Positions 15,806 to 24,149 of a DNA stretch of 64,000 nt are shown piece after piece; the first letter of the stretch is position 1, and each line of letters opens with the position of its first letter. The notes beneath the pieces are model-generated. The model saw nothing but the letters and a program-made list of their open reading frames with translations. It searched no databases and was not told where the DNA came from. Source of the stretch: Streptomyces sp. CB02414. Its GTDB lineage: Bacteria > Actinomycetota > Actinomycetes > Streptomycetales > Streptomycetaceae. Both the position numbers and the translations under genes were made by a program. The stretch lies in NCBI RefSeq assembly GCF_001905385.1, contig NZ_LIPF01000003.1:1-64000 (forward strand), read 5' to 3'.

Positions 15806-17149
15806 GTGGCCACCTGTCCCCCGTATCCGACGAATCCGCCGCGTCCGCACTGGTGGCAGCGCGCCTGGGTGCGTTACGGGGCAGTGGCCACGTTGCTGGC
15901 GATATCCGGCCTGGTGATCCTGGCCCTGGTGCGCGAACAGACCGGCACCCAGGGCTTCCTGGTCGGACTCGGCCTCGCGGTGCTGCCCGTGCCGCTGCTC
16001 GTCGCCGCGTTCCGCTGGCTGGACCGGGTCGAGCCCGGCCCCTGGCAGAACCTGCTGTTCTGCTTCGCCTGGGGCGCCTGCGCCGCCGCCCTGATAGCGA
16101 TCATCGCCAACAGTTTCGCGACGAGATGGATCGCCACGGCCACCGCCGATCCGGCCGGGGCCGACACCCTGGGCGCCACGGTCATAGCGCCCGTCGTCGA
16201 GGAGTCCGCCAAGGCCGCCGCCGTTCTCCTGGTCTTCCTCTTCCGCAGGCGCCACTTCACCGGCATCGTCGACGGCGTGGTCGTCGCCGGCGTCACCGCC
16301 ACCGGCTTCGCCTTCACCGAGAACATCCTCTACCTGGGCAACGCCTTCGGCACCGACCAGCTCACCGGCGACAGCGGCTTCGCCTCCGTCACCGCCGCGA
16401 CCTTCTTCGTCCGCGTCGTGATGTCGCCCTTCGCCCACCCGCTGTTCACCGTGCTCACCGGCATCGGCTTCGGCATCGCCGCCCTCTCCACCGGCCGGCA
16501 CCGCCTGCGCCGCGCCCTGCTCCCGCCGGCCGGCCTGCTGCTCGCGATGGGCATGCACGCGCTGTGGAACGGGTCGGCCGCGTTCGGCGAGTACGGCTTC
16601 TTCGCCGTGTACGGGGCGTTCATGGTGCCCTGCTTCGGCCTGCTGACATGGCTGGTGATCTGGACCCGGCAGCGCGAACTGCGCACCGTGCGCACCGAGC
16701 TGCCCGCCTACGTCATGGCCGGCTGGCTGGCCCCGGCGGAGCCGTACGCGCTCGGCTCGATGCACGCCCGCCGCCTCGCCCGGCAGTACGCCCGCCGGCA
16801 CGCCGGGAAGGAGGCCGCGCGGGCGGTGGCGCAGTACGAGGCGTACGCGACCTCGCTGGCGTTCCTGCGGCAGCGGGGGCGAGAGGGCCGCGCGGGCGCA
16901 GGCTTCGCCGCACGGGAACGGGAACTGCTGGGCGCCCTGTGGCAACGCCGCGAGGTGGCGCGTCCGGCGCTGGACCACGCGGCCCGCGCCACGGCTCCGC
17001 CGCCCGTCGCCCCGATCGGTTACGCCACGTACTACGCGGGCCCCTGGGCTCCGGCCTTCGCGCCGGCCCCGTACCCCGTGCCGGCCCGGCCCCGGTACGG
17101 CCCGTACGCGTACGCGCCGTACCCCCGGCCCCACCCCCACCGGCCGTAG
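15806..17149 (+). CDS. PrsW-family intramembrane metalloprotease
   Basis: The 447-residue multi-pass membrane protein has about eight hydrophobic helices. It carries the PrsW motifs: APVVEESAKAAAV (EExxK, near residue 130), FAFTENILYL, SPFAHPLFT and MGMHALWNG. Glu and His residues in these motifs form the metal site. The C-terminal 110 residues are cytoplasmic, ending in a Pro/Tyr-rich tail (YGPYAYAPYPRPHPHRP). In Bacillus PrsW performs site-1 cleavage of an anti-sigma factor; the substrate here is unknown. The membrane-held sigma fusion 7 kb upstream is a possible candidate (inference). The gene converges with the aldo/keto reductase, whose stop is 6 bp away. Confidence 0.9.
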   Translation: MATCPPYPTNPPRPHWWQRAWVRYGAVATLLAISGLVILALVREQTGTQGFLVGLGLAVLPVPLLVAAFRWLDRVEPGPWQNLLFCFAWGACAAALIAIIANSFATRWIATATADPAGADTLGATVIAPVVEESAKAAAVLLVFLFRRRHFTGIVDGVVVAGVTATGFAFTENILYLGNAFGTDQLTGDSGFASVTAATFFVRVVMSPFAHPLFTVLTGIGFGIAALSTGRHRLRRALLPPAGLLLAMGMHALWNGSAAFGEYGFFAVYGAFMVPCFGLLTWLVIWTRQRELRTVRTELPAYVMAGWLAPAEPYALGSMHARRLARQYARRHAGKEAARAVAQYEAYATSLAFLRQRGREGRAGAGFAARERELLGALWQRREVARPALDHAARATAPPPVAPIGYATYYAGPWAPAFAPAPYPVPARPRYGPYAYAPYPRPHPHRP

Positions 17150-17155
17150 CCCGCC

Positions 17156-18100
17156 TCAGGCCGACGCCTCCGTCAGCCGCCCGGTCTCGTCCTCCGTCAG
17201 GGTCAGCTCCGCCACCCCCAGCAGCGCCGGCAGCTGCTCCACCGTGCGCGCGGACGCGATCGGCGCGGCCACTGTCGGCTGCGCGGCCAGCCAGGCCAGG
17301 GCGACCGTGGCGACGGGGGCGGAGCGGGTCTCGGCGATCTCGTCCAGGACCGCGAGAACCCGCTGCCCGCGCTCGCTCTCCAGGTGCTGGGCGGCGCCGC
17401 CCGCGCGCGGGCTGTCGACGGTCGCGCCGGGCCGGTACTTGCCGGTGAGGAAGCCGGACGCCAGGGCGTAGTAGGGCACGGCGGCCAGCCCGGCCCGCTC
17501 GGCGAGGTCGCGCAGTCCGCCCTCGTAGGTGTCGCGGGAGACCAGGTTGTAGTGGGGCTGGAGCGCCACGTACCGGGCGAGGCCCTCGCGGTCGGAGAAG
17601 TCCAGGGAAGCGGCGAGCCGCTCGGCGGAGATGTTGGAGGCGGCGATGTGCCGGACCTTGCCCGCCCGCACCAGTGCGTCGAGCGCGCCGATGATCTCCT
17701 CGACCGGCACCTCGGGCTTGTCGAAGTGGGTGTAGTAGAGGTCGATGTGGTCGGTGCCCAGGCGGCGCAGCGAGGCGTCGGCGGCCGCCTTGATGTTCGC
17801 GGCGCTCAGTCCGGGGTATTCGGGGTGCTGGCTGACCTTGGTGGCGAGGACGACGTCGTCACGGTTGCCGCGGGCCGCGAGCCACTTGCCGAGGACGGTC
17901 TCGGACTCGCCGCCGCTGTTGCCGTCGACCCACGCGGAGTAGGAGTCGGCGGTGTCGATGAAGTTGCCGCCCGCCGCGGTGTAGGCGTCGAGGACGGCGA
18001 AGGAGGTGTCCTGGTCGGCGGTCCAGCCGAAGACGTTGCCGCCGAGGGCGAGGGGGAAGACCTCCAGGTCGGAGGAGCCGAGCTTGCGCAGAGAAGTCAT
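17156..18100 (-). CDS. Aldo/keto reductase
   Basis: The 314-residue protein has a TIM-barrel AKR fold. The start MTSLRKLGSSDLEVFPLALGG is typical. Catalytic residues are visible: Asp and Tyr in FIDTADSYSAW (about residue 52-60), Lys in VLATKVSQHP and His in DLYYTHFDKP. The NADPH-binding C-terminus includes PIASARTVEQL. The substrate is not predictable; relatives reduce aldehydes and ketones. It is transcribed leftward and lies downstream of the M23 peptidase, with a 139-bp gap. Confidence 0.92.
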   Translation of the reverse strand: MTSLRKLGSSDLEVFPLALGGNVFGWTADQDTSFAVLDAYTAAGGNFIDTADSYSAWVDGNSGGESETVLGKWLAARGNRDDVVLATKVSQHPEYPGLSAANIKAAADASLRRLGTDHIDLYYTHFDKPEVPVEEIIGALDALVRAGKVRHIAASNISAERLAASLDFSDREGLARYVALQPHYNLVSRDTYEGGLRDLAERAGLAAVPYYALASGFLTGKYRPGATVDSPRAGGAAQHLESERGQRVLAVLDEIAETRSAPVATVALAWLAAQPTVAAPIASARTVEQLPALLGVAELTLTEDETGRLTEASA

Positions 18101-18239
18101 GTACTGCGTCAACGAGCCCGACGGATCCCGGGATTCCGGCCGCGGGGCAAAGATCCCGCAAACCGGCAGCCCTGACGTCGGGGGGTCGCCGTCAGGACCG
18201 CCGGGGATCAGGAGTGCCGACCGGCGTGTGCGGCGTGGC

Positions 18240-19274
18240 TCAGGGGGTGAGGCCCTTGCTCTGCAGCCATGCCATCGGGTCGAGGCTGCCGCCGCCGGCC
18301 GTGTGGACCTCCATGTGGAGGTGGGCGCCGGTGACGTTGCCGGTGGCGCCGACGCGGCCGATGACGTCGCCGGTGGTGACCTCCTGGCCGACGCTGACGT
18401 TGATCGAGGACTGGTGGGCGTACCAGATCTCGGTGCCGTCGTCGAGGGTGAGCACGGTCTTGTAGCCGTACGACCCGTCCCAGCCGGCCGACGTGATCGT
18501 GCCGCTGTGCACCGCCTTGAGCAGCGTGCCCGTGGGGGCGGCGAAGTCGAGGCCGGTGTGGTGGCCGGAGGACCAGTAGGGGCCCGCCTGCCCGAAGGTG
18601 GAGGAGATCGTGTACGAGGAGGTGGGCAGCGTGTACTGCTTGGCCAGCTTCGCGAGCCGCTCGGCCTCGGCCTTCTTCGCGGCTTCCTCCTCCGCCTTCT
18701 TCTTGGCGGCGGCGGCCTTGGCCTCGGCCTCCTCGGCCGCCTTGGCGGCGGCTTCCGCGGCCTTCTTCTCGGCGGCGGCCGCGGCCTCGGCGGCGGCCTT
18801 GCTCTCGACCTGGGCCTGCTGCTGCTCGGCCTGCGCCATGATCCGCGCCCGCAGCGACTCACCCGCGTCGGAGGCGCCGCTTTCCTCCGCCGTGCCGGCG
18901 GAGGCGGCGGCGATGCCGCTGAGCGGGGTGGCGGAACCCTCGGGCTCGGGCTCCTCGTCGGAGAGGATCGAGCCGACGTTCGGCAGGTCCGGCATGGAGA
19001 TGGAGACGGGCGGCTTGCCGGTCTGCGCGCTGGCCATGCCGCCGGCGCCGACGGCGGCTATGACACCGACGCCGAGGACGGTGGAGCTGCGGGCGAGTCC
19101 GCCGCGCTGCTTGGCGACGCGGTGCCGGCCGCGCACGGGGCGGATGGACTCCGCGGTGGGGTTCCACTCCTCCCAGGGGCCCTCTTCGGCGCGGTGGACG
19201 TCGTAGCCGAAGGTTTCGGTGTCGTGCCCGCTGGGCACGAACGGGGCCTCGGGGGCAGGCCGGTTGGACGCCAC
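18240..19274 (-). CDS. M23-family peptidoglycan endopeptidase (LytM-type)
   Basis: The 344-residue protein has a transmembrane or signal segment near residue 52-75 (STVLGVGVIAAVGAGGMASAQ) after a basic cytoplasmic stretch. A long Ala/Glu/Lys coiled coil follows at about 140-205. The C-terminal M23 domain has zinc ligands in HHTGLDFAAPTG and HLHMEVH. It should cleave peptide cross-links in peptidoglycan outside the membrane. Its 5' leader carries a c-di-AMP (ydaO-type) riboswitch, the known control element for cell-wall hydrolases in actinobacteria; ligand binding is expected to lower expression. Confidence 0.92.
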   Translation of the reverse strand: MASNRPAPEAPFVPSGHDTETFGYDVHRAEEGPWEEWNPTAESIRPVRGRHRVAKQRGGLARSSTVLGVGVIAAVGAGGMASAQTGKPPVSISMPDLPNVGSILSDEEPEPEGSATPLSGIAAASAGTAEESGASDAGESLRARIMAQAEQQQAQVESKAAAEAAAAAEKKAAEAAAKAAEEAEAKAAAAKKKAEEEAAKKAEAERLAKLAKQYTLPTSSYTISSTFGQAGPYWSSGHHTGLDFAAPTGTLLKAVHSGTITSAGWDGSYGYKTVLTLDDGTEIWYAHQSSINVSVGQEVTTGDVIGRVGATGNVTGAHLHMEVHTAGGGSLDPMAWLQSKGLTP

Positions 19275-19295
19275 GTGGGCGTACTCCTTTCCTTC

Positions 19296-19437
19296 CTTTC
19301 GCCTACCGGGTTAGCTGACGGGTTCGGAGCAGGAAGGTCTCCTACGCGCGTATATCCGCCGTGCCTGGCACGGCGTCATACGCCCGATTCACCCCAAGTG
19401 GTGGTTCCCCGGTTCCCTCGCGGGATTCGGCGCGTGC
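19296..19437 (-). ncRNA. ydaO/yuaA c-di-AMP riboswitch upstream of the M23 peptidase
   Basis: On the minus strand the leader contains the conserved actinobacterial ydaO blocks in order: CGAATCCCGCGAGGGAACC, then GGGTGAATCGGGCGT, a variable hairpin (GCCGTGCCAGGCACGGC), and CCGAACCCGTCAGCTAACC followed by GGTAGGCG. It ends about 22 bp before the start codon. The family senses c-di-AMP and in Streptomyces acts on genes for wall-lytic enzymes such as Rpf and NlpC/P60 or M23 proteins. Boundaries are approximate. Confidence 0.88.
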
Positions 19438-19690
19438 GCACGGAGCCGCCTTCTGTGACGGCTGGGACGACCGCGCTGCGTTATCGAACGTTAATAGACG
19501 CGGGCCTCGGATTCCAAGCCGTTCCGCTTGATCATTAACAAATCCCGGGGTGACACAGGCCTCATGAGCGGTGAAATCCGGGCGAGTTGACCCCTCTTCG
19601 GCGCCCCTTCGGCACCACTTTCCGCAAGCACCCCACCTGACGGTGTATCAATTGTTATGCGGAGGGCGCTCACTCCATCACCCGCCGTGA
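19438..19690. other. Gap upstream of the riboswitch and downstream of the phosphatase gene
   Basis: No gene is seen. It is AT-richer at 19480-19545 (minus-strand CGTTCGATAACG and GTTAATGATC blocks) and probably holds the promoter of the riboswitch-controlled transcript. The exact boxes cannot be fixed by eye. Confidence 0.4.
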
Positions 19691-20920
19691 TCAGGGTCGT
19701 CGTACGGCGAGCAGGGCCATGTCGTCGGCCATGCCTCCCCCGGAGTGCCTGCGCACGTCCTCGGCGAGGGTGCCGAGCAGGTCTTCCGGGTGCCGGAACA
19801 CACAGCCGGCCAGCCGCTCGTGCGGGTCGTAGAACTCGCCCCGGCCGTCCCGGGCTTCCGACAGTCCGTCGGTGTACAGCAGCAGCGTGGCCCCGCCGGG
19901 GAACGGGGCCTCCTCCGCCCGGTCGGGCCACACGCCCAGTTCCCCCATCCCGAGCGGCAGCGCCGACTCCCGGGCGGGCAGGAGGCGCAGGGTGCCGTCG
20001 GCGTAGAGCAGCAGCGGTGGCGGATGCCCCCGGTTGAGGACGCGGACGACCCCGTCGCCGTGCGGGAGTTCGGCGAGTACGGCGGTGGTGAACCCCTCGA
20101 AGGCGTCCAGCCCGTCGCGCCGGGTGCCCTCGCGCGCCAGCGCCCGTTCCAGCCGCTGGGCCACCGCCTCCAGCGTCGCCTCCTGTTCGGCGGCCTCCCG
20201 GAACGCGCCGATCACGACGGCGACGGCGGCGACCGCGCCCATGCCCTTGCCGCGCACGTCGCCGACGATGAGCCGGATGCCGCGCGGGCTGTCCTGCACC
20301 GCGTACAGGTCGCCGCCGATGAACGCGTCGGCCTGCGCCGCCTCGTAGCAGGCGGCGATCTCGAAGCCGCCGATCCGCTCGGCGGGCTCGGGCAGCACGG
20401 CCCGCTGGGCGGCCTCGGCGATCTCGCGGACGGAGACGAGCCGCTCGCCGGCGCGGCGGACGAAGGCGTTGACGAGGACGGCGAGCGCGGCCACCGTCGT
20501 GATGGTGATCAGCTCCGTGAGGGAGTCGACGTAGTGGATGACGTCCTTGCTCAGCTGGAGCCCGACGACGGCGGCGACCACGGCGGCACTGGTGAGCGCC
20601 GTGCCGCGCCGCGAGTACACCGCGGCGGCGACCAGGGGCGCGGCCGTGTAGAGGGGGCCCGCGGTGAAGTAGCGGGGGGTGAAGATGTCGTACAGGACGG
20701 CGACGACGATCAGCAGGACGGGCAGGGCACGTACGAGCACTCGCCCGTACCGGGTCCTGCGGCGCGGCTCGGCCTCGGGCGGCAGCGCTTCGGCGGTGGC
20801 GCCCAGTCCGGGGTCGGGCACGGGATCGATGGGGAGCCGGCCGCCGGCCCTGGCGTACGCCCCCTCGTCGTCCACGTCACCTGGCCGCACCACTCGTCTC
20901 CCGCCACCCCGCACGTCCAC
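19691..20920 (-). CDS. Membrane-bound SpoIIE-type PP2C phosphatase
   Basis: The 409-residue protein has a hydrophilic N-terminus, then three to four hydrophobic segments at about residues 65-155 (VLVRALPVLLIVVAVLYDIF; PLYTAAPLVAAAVY; TTVAALAVLVNAFVRRA). A linker follows, and a PP2C/SpoIIE phosphatase domain from about 175 to the end: FIGGDLYAV, VGDVRGKGMGAV, LNRGHPPPLLL, LLYTDGLSEARD and a MADDMALLAV metal site. It probably dephosphorylates an anti-sigma-antagonist in response to a membrane signal. It lies upstream of the M23 gene on the same strand, but the riboswitch leader between them suggests separate transcription. Confidence 0.9.
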   Translation of the reverse strand: MDVRGGGRRVVRPGDVDDEGAYARAGGRLPIDPVPDPGLGATAEALPPEAEPRRRTRYGRVLVRALPVLLIVVAVLYDIFTPRYFTAGPLYTAAPLVAAAVYSRRGTALTSAAVVAAVVGLQLSKDVIHYVDSLTELITITTVAALAVLVNAFVRRAGERLVSVREIAEAAQRAVLPEPAERIGGFEIAACYEAAQADAFIGGDLYAVQDSPRGIRLIVGDVRGKGMGAVAAVAVVIGAFREAAEQEATLEAVAQRLERALAREGTRRDGLDAFEGFTTAVLAELPHGDGVVRVLNRGHPPPLLLYADGTLRLLPARESALPLGMGELGVWPDRAEEAPFPGGATLLLYTDGLSEARDGRGEFYDPHERLAGCVFRHPEDLLGTLAEDVRRHSGGGMADDMALLAVRRP

Positions 20921-20998
20921 GCCGCTTGCCGCCTGGTCCTCCAGGTTTCCGGGAGTGGAGGCGGGGGGCGAGTCGTGAGGGCCGACCGGGTGAACGCA

Positions 20999-21034
20999 CC
21001 GAGGGCCGGAATCCTCATGGATTCCGGCCCTCGG
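20999..21034 (-). terminator. Terminator of tRNA-fMet
   Basis: A perfect 16-bp stem (20999-21014 with 21019-21034) with a TCAT loop lies just 3' of the tRNA on the minus strand. Confidence 0.85.
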
Positions 21035-21041
21035 CCTTCAG

Positions 21042-21115
21042 TAGCGGGGACAGGATTTGAACCTGCGACCTCTGGGTTATGAGCCCAGCGAGCTACCGAG
21101 CTGCTCCACCCCGCG
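21042..21115 (-). tRNA. Initiator tRNA-fMet (CAT)
   Basis: The minus strand folds as a cloverleaf with anticodon CAT (21079-21081 on the plus strand reads ATG). Initiator hallmarks are present: an unpaired 1:72 position (C opposite T) and three consecutive G-C pairs closing the anticodon stem (GGG/CCC). The T-arm is GGTTCAAATCC. CCA is not encoded. A -10-like TACAGT lies upstream at 21133-21138. Confidence 0.93.
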
Positions 21116-21170
21116 TCGTTGTGTCTCCACTGTACGTCATCCGGGGGGTGAAATGCACATCCGTATCTCC

Positions 21171-22301
21171 CTACCCCTCCAGATGGCGGTTCGGCGCCTT
21201 CGCCCGCCCCTCGTACTCCGGCAGTACGACGACGGTGGCGCCCTGCGCGGCGAGCACCCCGCTGCCGTCCGCGCCCGGCACGAAGGTGTCCGGCTCACGC
21301 CAGGCCGTGACCACCCGGCGCACCCCCGCGTCGAGGATCAGCCGGGCGCACGGGGCCGGCCGGGAGGCGCGGCGGGCGCACGGTTCCAGGCTGGAGTACA
21401 CGGTGGCCGTCGCCAGCCGCGGATCGCCCGGGCCGGTCTTGGCCAGCGCGGCCTCCTCCGCGTGCACCACGGCGTCCCCGCCCTCCCGCGAGTGGCCCCG
21501 CGCCAGCTCCGTGCCGTCGGCGGCGACCACGACCGCCCCCACGCTGAACGCCGTCTGAGACGGCGGGCACAGCTCGGCCAGCTCGCAGGCGAGCGCCAGC
21601 CAGTGCCGGTCGGCGGCACTCACCCGGTCGCCGGTGCCGGGCGCCGTCGGCAGGTACCGCGTCAGTACGACGTCCTCGATGCGCCGCGTTTCCACCAGCC
21701 TGAGCCGCCCGCTCTGGTACCCGCCGGGCCCGAACAGCCGGGGCGCGTCCGGGTCGCCCACGAGGAGCGGCGCGAGGACGAGCTGAAGTTCGTCGGCGAG
21801 CTCCTGCCGCAGCAGCTGGGTGTGCACGGTCCCCCCGCCCTCGACCATGAGCCGCCCCACCCCCCGCCGGTCGTGCAGGTACTCCAGCGCCGTCCGCCAG
21901 TCGAGCACGGCGCCGAGCGGCACGGCCTCGGCGGCGATCCCGAGCGCGTGGGCCCGCCGGGCGCCCTCGTCCGTGGTCAGCAGCACCTTCTCCCCGCCCG
22001 TGTGCCAGAACCGGGCCGCCGGGTCCAGCTCGCCGGTGGCGCTGACGGCGACCTTGAGGGGGTACTCCGCCCGCCCCGCCGCTACCCGGGCGGCCCGCCG
22101 CTCGGCGGAGTTCACCAGCAGCCGCGGATTGTCGGCCCGGATCGTGCCGGCCCCGACGAGGATCGCGTCGACCGACGCCCGCACCTCGTCGACCCGGTCG
22201 AAGTCGGCGGGCGAGGAGAGCAGGAGCCGTTCGGGGCCGGTGTCGTCCAGGCAGCCGTCCAGGGAGACGGCGGCGGAGAGGAGGACGTAGGGGAGGGGCA
22301 T
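21171..22301 (-). CDS. RibD-like reductase-deaminase fusion with reversed domain order
   Basis: The protein has 376 residues. Residues 1-215 are a RibD C-terminal/DHFR-like reductase: LSAAVSLDGCLDD, VDAILVGAGTIRADNPRL and GRLMVEGGGTVHTQLL. Residues 230-376 are a zinc CMP/dCMP-type deaminase: VVHAEEAAL and [18 protein letters not shown]. Canonical RibD has the deaminase first and the reductase second, so this is a permuted fusion. It could act on pyrimidine intermediates of riboflavin or a related pathway; the actual substrate is unknown. No other riboflavin genes are nearby. The start MPLPYVLLSAAV fits the reductase fold. Confidence 0.82.
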   Translation of the reverse strand: MPLPYVLLSAAVSLDGCLDDTGPERLLLSSPADFDRVDEVRASVDAILVGAGTIRADNPRLLVNSAERRAARVAAGRAEYPLKVAVSATGELDPAARFWHTGGEKVLLTTDEGARRAHALGIAAEAVPLGAVLDWRTALEYLHDRRGVGRLMVEGGGTVHTQLLRQELADELQLVLAPLLVGDPDAPRLFGPGGYQSGRLRLVETRRIEDVVLTRYLPTAPGTGDRVSAADRHWLALACELAELCPPSQTAFSVGAVVVAADGTELARGHSREGGDAVVHAEEAALAKTGPGDPRLATATVYSSLEPCARRASRPAPCARLILDAGVRRVVTAWREPDTFVPGADGSGVLAAQGATVVVLPEYEGRAKAPNRHLEG

Positions 22302-22358
22302 GGCTGGCGCTCCGATGGGCGGGCGGACGGATGGACCGGGAGGGACGGCCGAGGACCG

Positions 22359-22699
22359 CTACGTGCCCGTGAGACGGACGAACCGCACCGGCTCCGCCAG
22401 GACCTCGCCGGCATGGGGCACGTCCGCGGTACGCGCGGCGAGCGTCGCCACCGCGAGCCGGACCGGCAGTGCCTCGGCGAACTTCAGACCGCGCACGGCC
22501 CGCTCGTCCACCTCGGGCAAGCACAGCCCCGAGGGAACTCCGGCGACGGCAGCGCGCCAACTTGCGGGGGTGGCGTTGGCCCGGTGGTGGCCCGCCCAAT
22601 CTCCGGCTTGTTGGACGGACCCATCTCCACATCCGTGAAGCGCAGCAGCAGGCGCTTCGTCGCCTTAGCGAAATGATCCTCTTGTAAGGTCTCCGGCAC
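22359..22699 (-). pseudogene. Remnant of an unidentified coding gene, split by a frameshift
   Basis: A GTG-started frame at 22699 reads VPETLQEDHFAKATKRLLLR for its first 20 residues and stays gene-like to about 22540, then degenerates. The next frame continues to a stop at 22359 with a helical, alanine-rich tail (LPEVDERAVRGLKFAEALPV, then RLAVATLAARTADVPHA). Together they read like one short protein, or the tail of one, joined by a frameshift. The second half loosely resembles C-terminal tails of large helicases, but I cannot place it. An actual small intact gene with a sequencing error is the alternative. Confidence 0.4.
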
Positions 22700-22954
22700 A
22701 TCCGGATCCTATCGGTGACCATCACCCGCCCTCCGAGATCCGTCGTCGCCGATCCCGGCCCGCGCCGACAGCTGTCGGTGGTCCCTGCAAGCAATAGACC
22801 TCTTTCAACGCTTTGCGGCCAAAGGGCCAACAGCGGCTTGAAACCTCCCTTGTTCCCCCCGAACGGATCATGTTGGGCTGTACGCGGCCCTGGACCAAGG
22901 GCCGACAACCGTGCCTCCGCTGACCACGGAGGCCATCGTCACAAGGGGGAAAGC

Positions 22955-23428
22955 TTGCCTCGCCTCGCTTTCAACACTGCCGGCGCAGCACTGGTGACCG
23001 CTGTCGCCGCCTCTGCTCTGCTGGTACCGGCCACCTCCGCGTCCGCCGCGCCCGACCCGGACGGCCGGGCCGTCGGCATCGCCGTCGACAGCATCGACGC
23101 CACGTGCAGGAGCCACAGCCGGAACTACGTGGTCCGCAAGTACTACCGTGGCCCGCAGTTCTACACGCTGCGCTGCGGCACCAAGACGTGGGGGTGGAAG
23201 CACATCAAGGCCCGCCACGGCTGGAACGCGACCATGGACAAGAAGATAAGCACGGCCATCTGGTCCGGCAGCGCCAACGGCCGGGGCGGGTACTCCACCT
23301 ACACCAACTCCTGCCCGCGCATCGAGAAGTTCCGGACGATCATCGGCACCCCGGCCGGAACCAACGACCTGCTGACGGCGTACAAAGTGAACCAGTCGGC
23401 GGCAGCCGCCACGGCCGCCAAGTGCTGA
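22955..23428 (+). CDS. Secreted small protein, candidate BECR/EndoU-like ribonuclease toxin
   Basis: The protein has 157 residues from TTG 22955, preceded by AAGGGGGA. It has a Sec signal peptide of about 31 residues (hydrophobic AALVTAVAASALLVPA, cut after SASA). The mature part is about 126 residues with four Cys, probably two disulfides. WGWKHIKARHGW (around residue 84) resembles the HIxxRH-type active sites of small secreted and polymorphic-toxin nucleases. The next gene starts 65 bp downstream and could be its immunity partner. The nuclease assignment is motif resemblance only; the secreted nature is clear. Confidence 0.6.
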   Translation: MPRLAFNTAGAALVTAVAASALLVPATSASAAPDPDGRAVGIAVDSIDATCRSHSRNYVVRKYYRGPQFYTLRCGTKTWGWKHIKARHGWNATMDKKISTAIWSGSANGRGGYSTYTNSCPRIEKFRTIIGTPAGTNDLLTAYKVNQSAAAATAAKC

Positions 23429-23493
23429 GCGCCGATTGAGCGCGAGATACACGCTGGCCCGTGCTCACGGGCCGGAAACGTGAAGGGGCACGC

Positions 23494-23838
23494 ATGACCG
23501 CGCAGACACCGGCCGAGCGGGCACTGGCCCGCCCGTACACCACCGGTGACGGCAGTGTGCGGTTCGGCATCACCGGACTGTCGGTCGAGCGGCATCCGGG
23601 AGGCCACGCTCTGCTGACGTACGACCTGACGGTGGAGCAGCCGGGCCGGCCGGACGAACGCTGGACCGTCGGTCTGCCCTGGGAGGACAGCTCCTTCACC
23701 GACGTCCTCGACTCGCCGGCCCCGGACCCCGTTCGCCTCCAGCAGCTCGTGCACCTGGTGCGTGCGCTGCTGGAGGAGTGGTGGGACACCAAGGGGTACA
23801 ACCGGCAGTCGGCGAAGCTGGGACGCCGGCTGTCCTGA
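23494..23838 (+). CDS. Small cytoplasmic protein, possible immunity partner
   Basis: The protein has 114 residues from ATG 23494, with GAAGGGG before it. There is no signal peptide or membrane segment. It is predicted as a beta-rich first half (RFGITGLSVERHPGGHALLT) and a helical end (LQQLVHLVRALLEEWWDTKG). No family was recognised. Its position just after a secreted, nuclease-like protein and its size fit an immunity protein, which is inference only. Confidence 0.55.
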   Translation: MTAQTPAERALARPYTTGDGSVRFGITGLSVERHPGGHALLTYDLTVEQPGRPDERWTVGLPWEDSSFTDVLDSPAPDPVRLQQLVHLVRALLEEWWDTKGYNRQSAKLGRRLS

Positions 23839-23898
23839 GCTCCCTGCTGCGGAAGGCCGGCCCGTCGCGCAGCAACGGGCCGGCCTCTCGGCAACGCG

Positions 23899-24021
23899 TC
23901 AGCCCCGTCCCGCCGACAGGTCAGCGGCAGCGTCCCGGGCCTTCAGCTCCATGGGGACCAGGAGCCACAGCCCATGAGGGACGTCGGCCGGTCGGCGGGC
24001 GAAGTCCTGGAGCTTAGACCC
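23899..24021 (-). pseudogene. Possible C-terminal fragment of a lost gene
   Basis: One minus-strand frame reads KLQDFARRPADVPHGLWLLV and continues PMELKARDAAADLSAG to a stop at 23899. This has the residue balance of a real protein end, unlike the low-complexity frames around it. No start or upstream body is seen. It looks like the tail of a deleted gene in this variable stretch. Family not identified; the rest of 23839-24149 shows nothing else. Confidence 0.28.
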
Positions 24022-24149
24022 ACACGCCTTCGGGGTGCGGACGCGGGCGTGTGAGCGCTGCCGGTGGCCGCGCCGACCTCGCTCGGCGACGGCCTCACCC
24101 GCCTCCGCGCCGGTCGGTCGCTCACGGGCCGGGCCCCGAGGCGCCGCGG

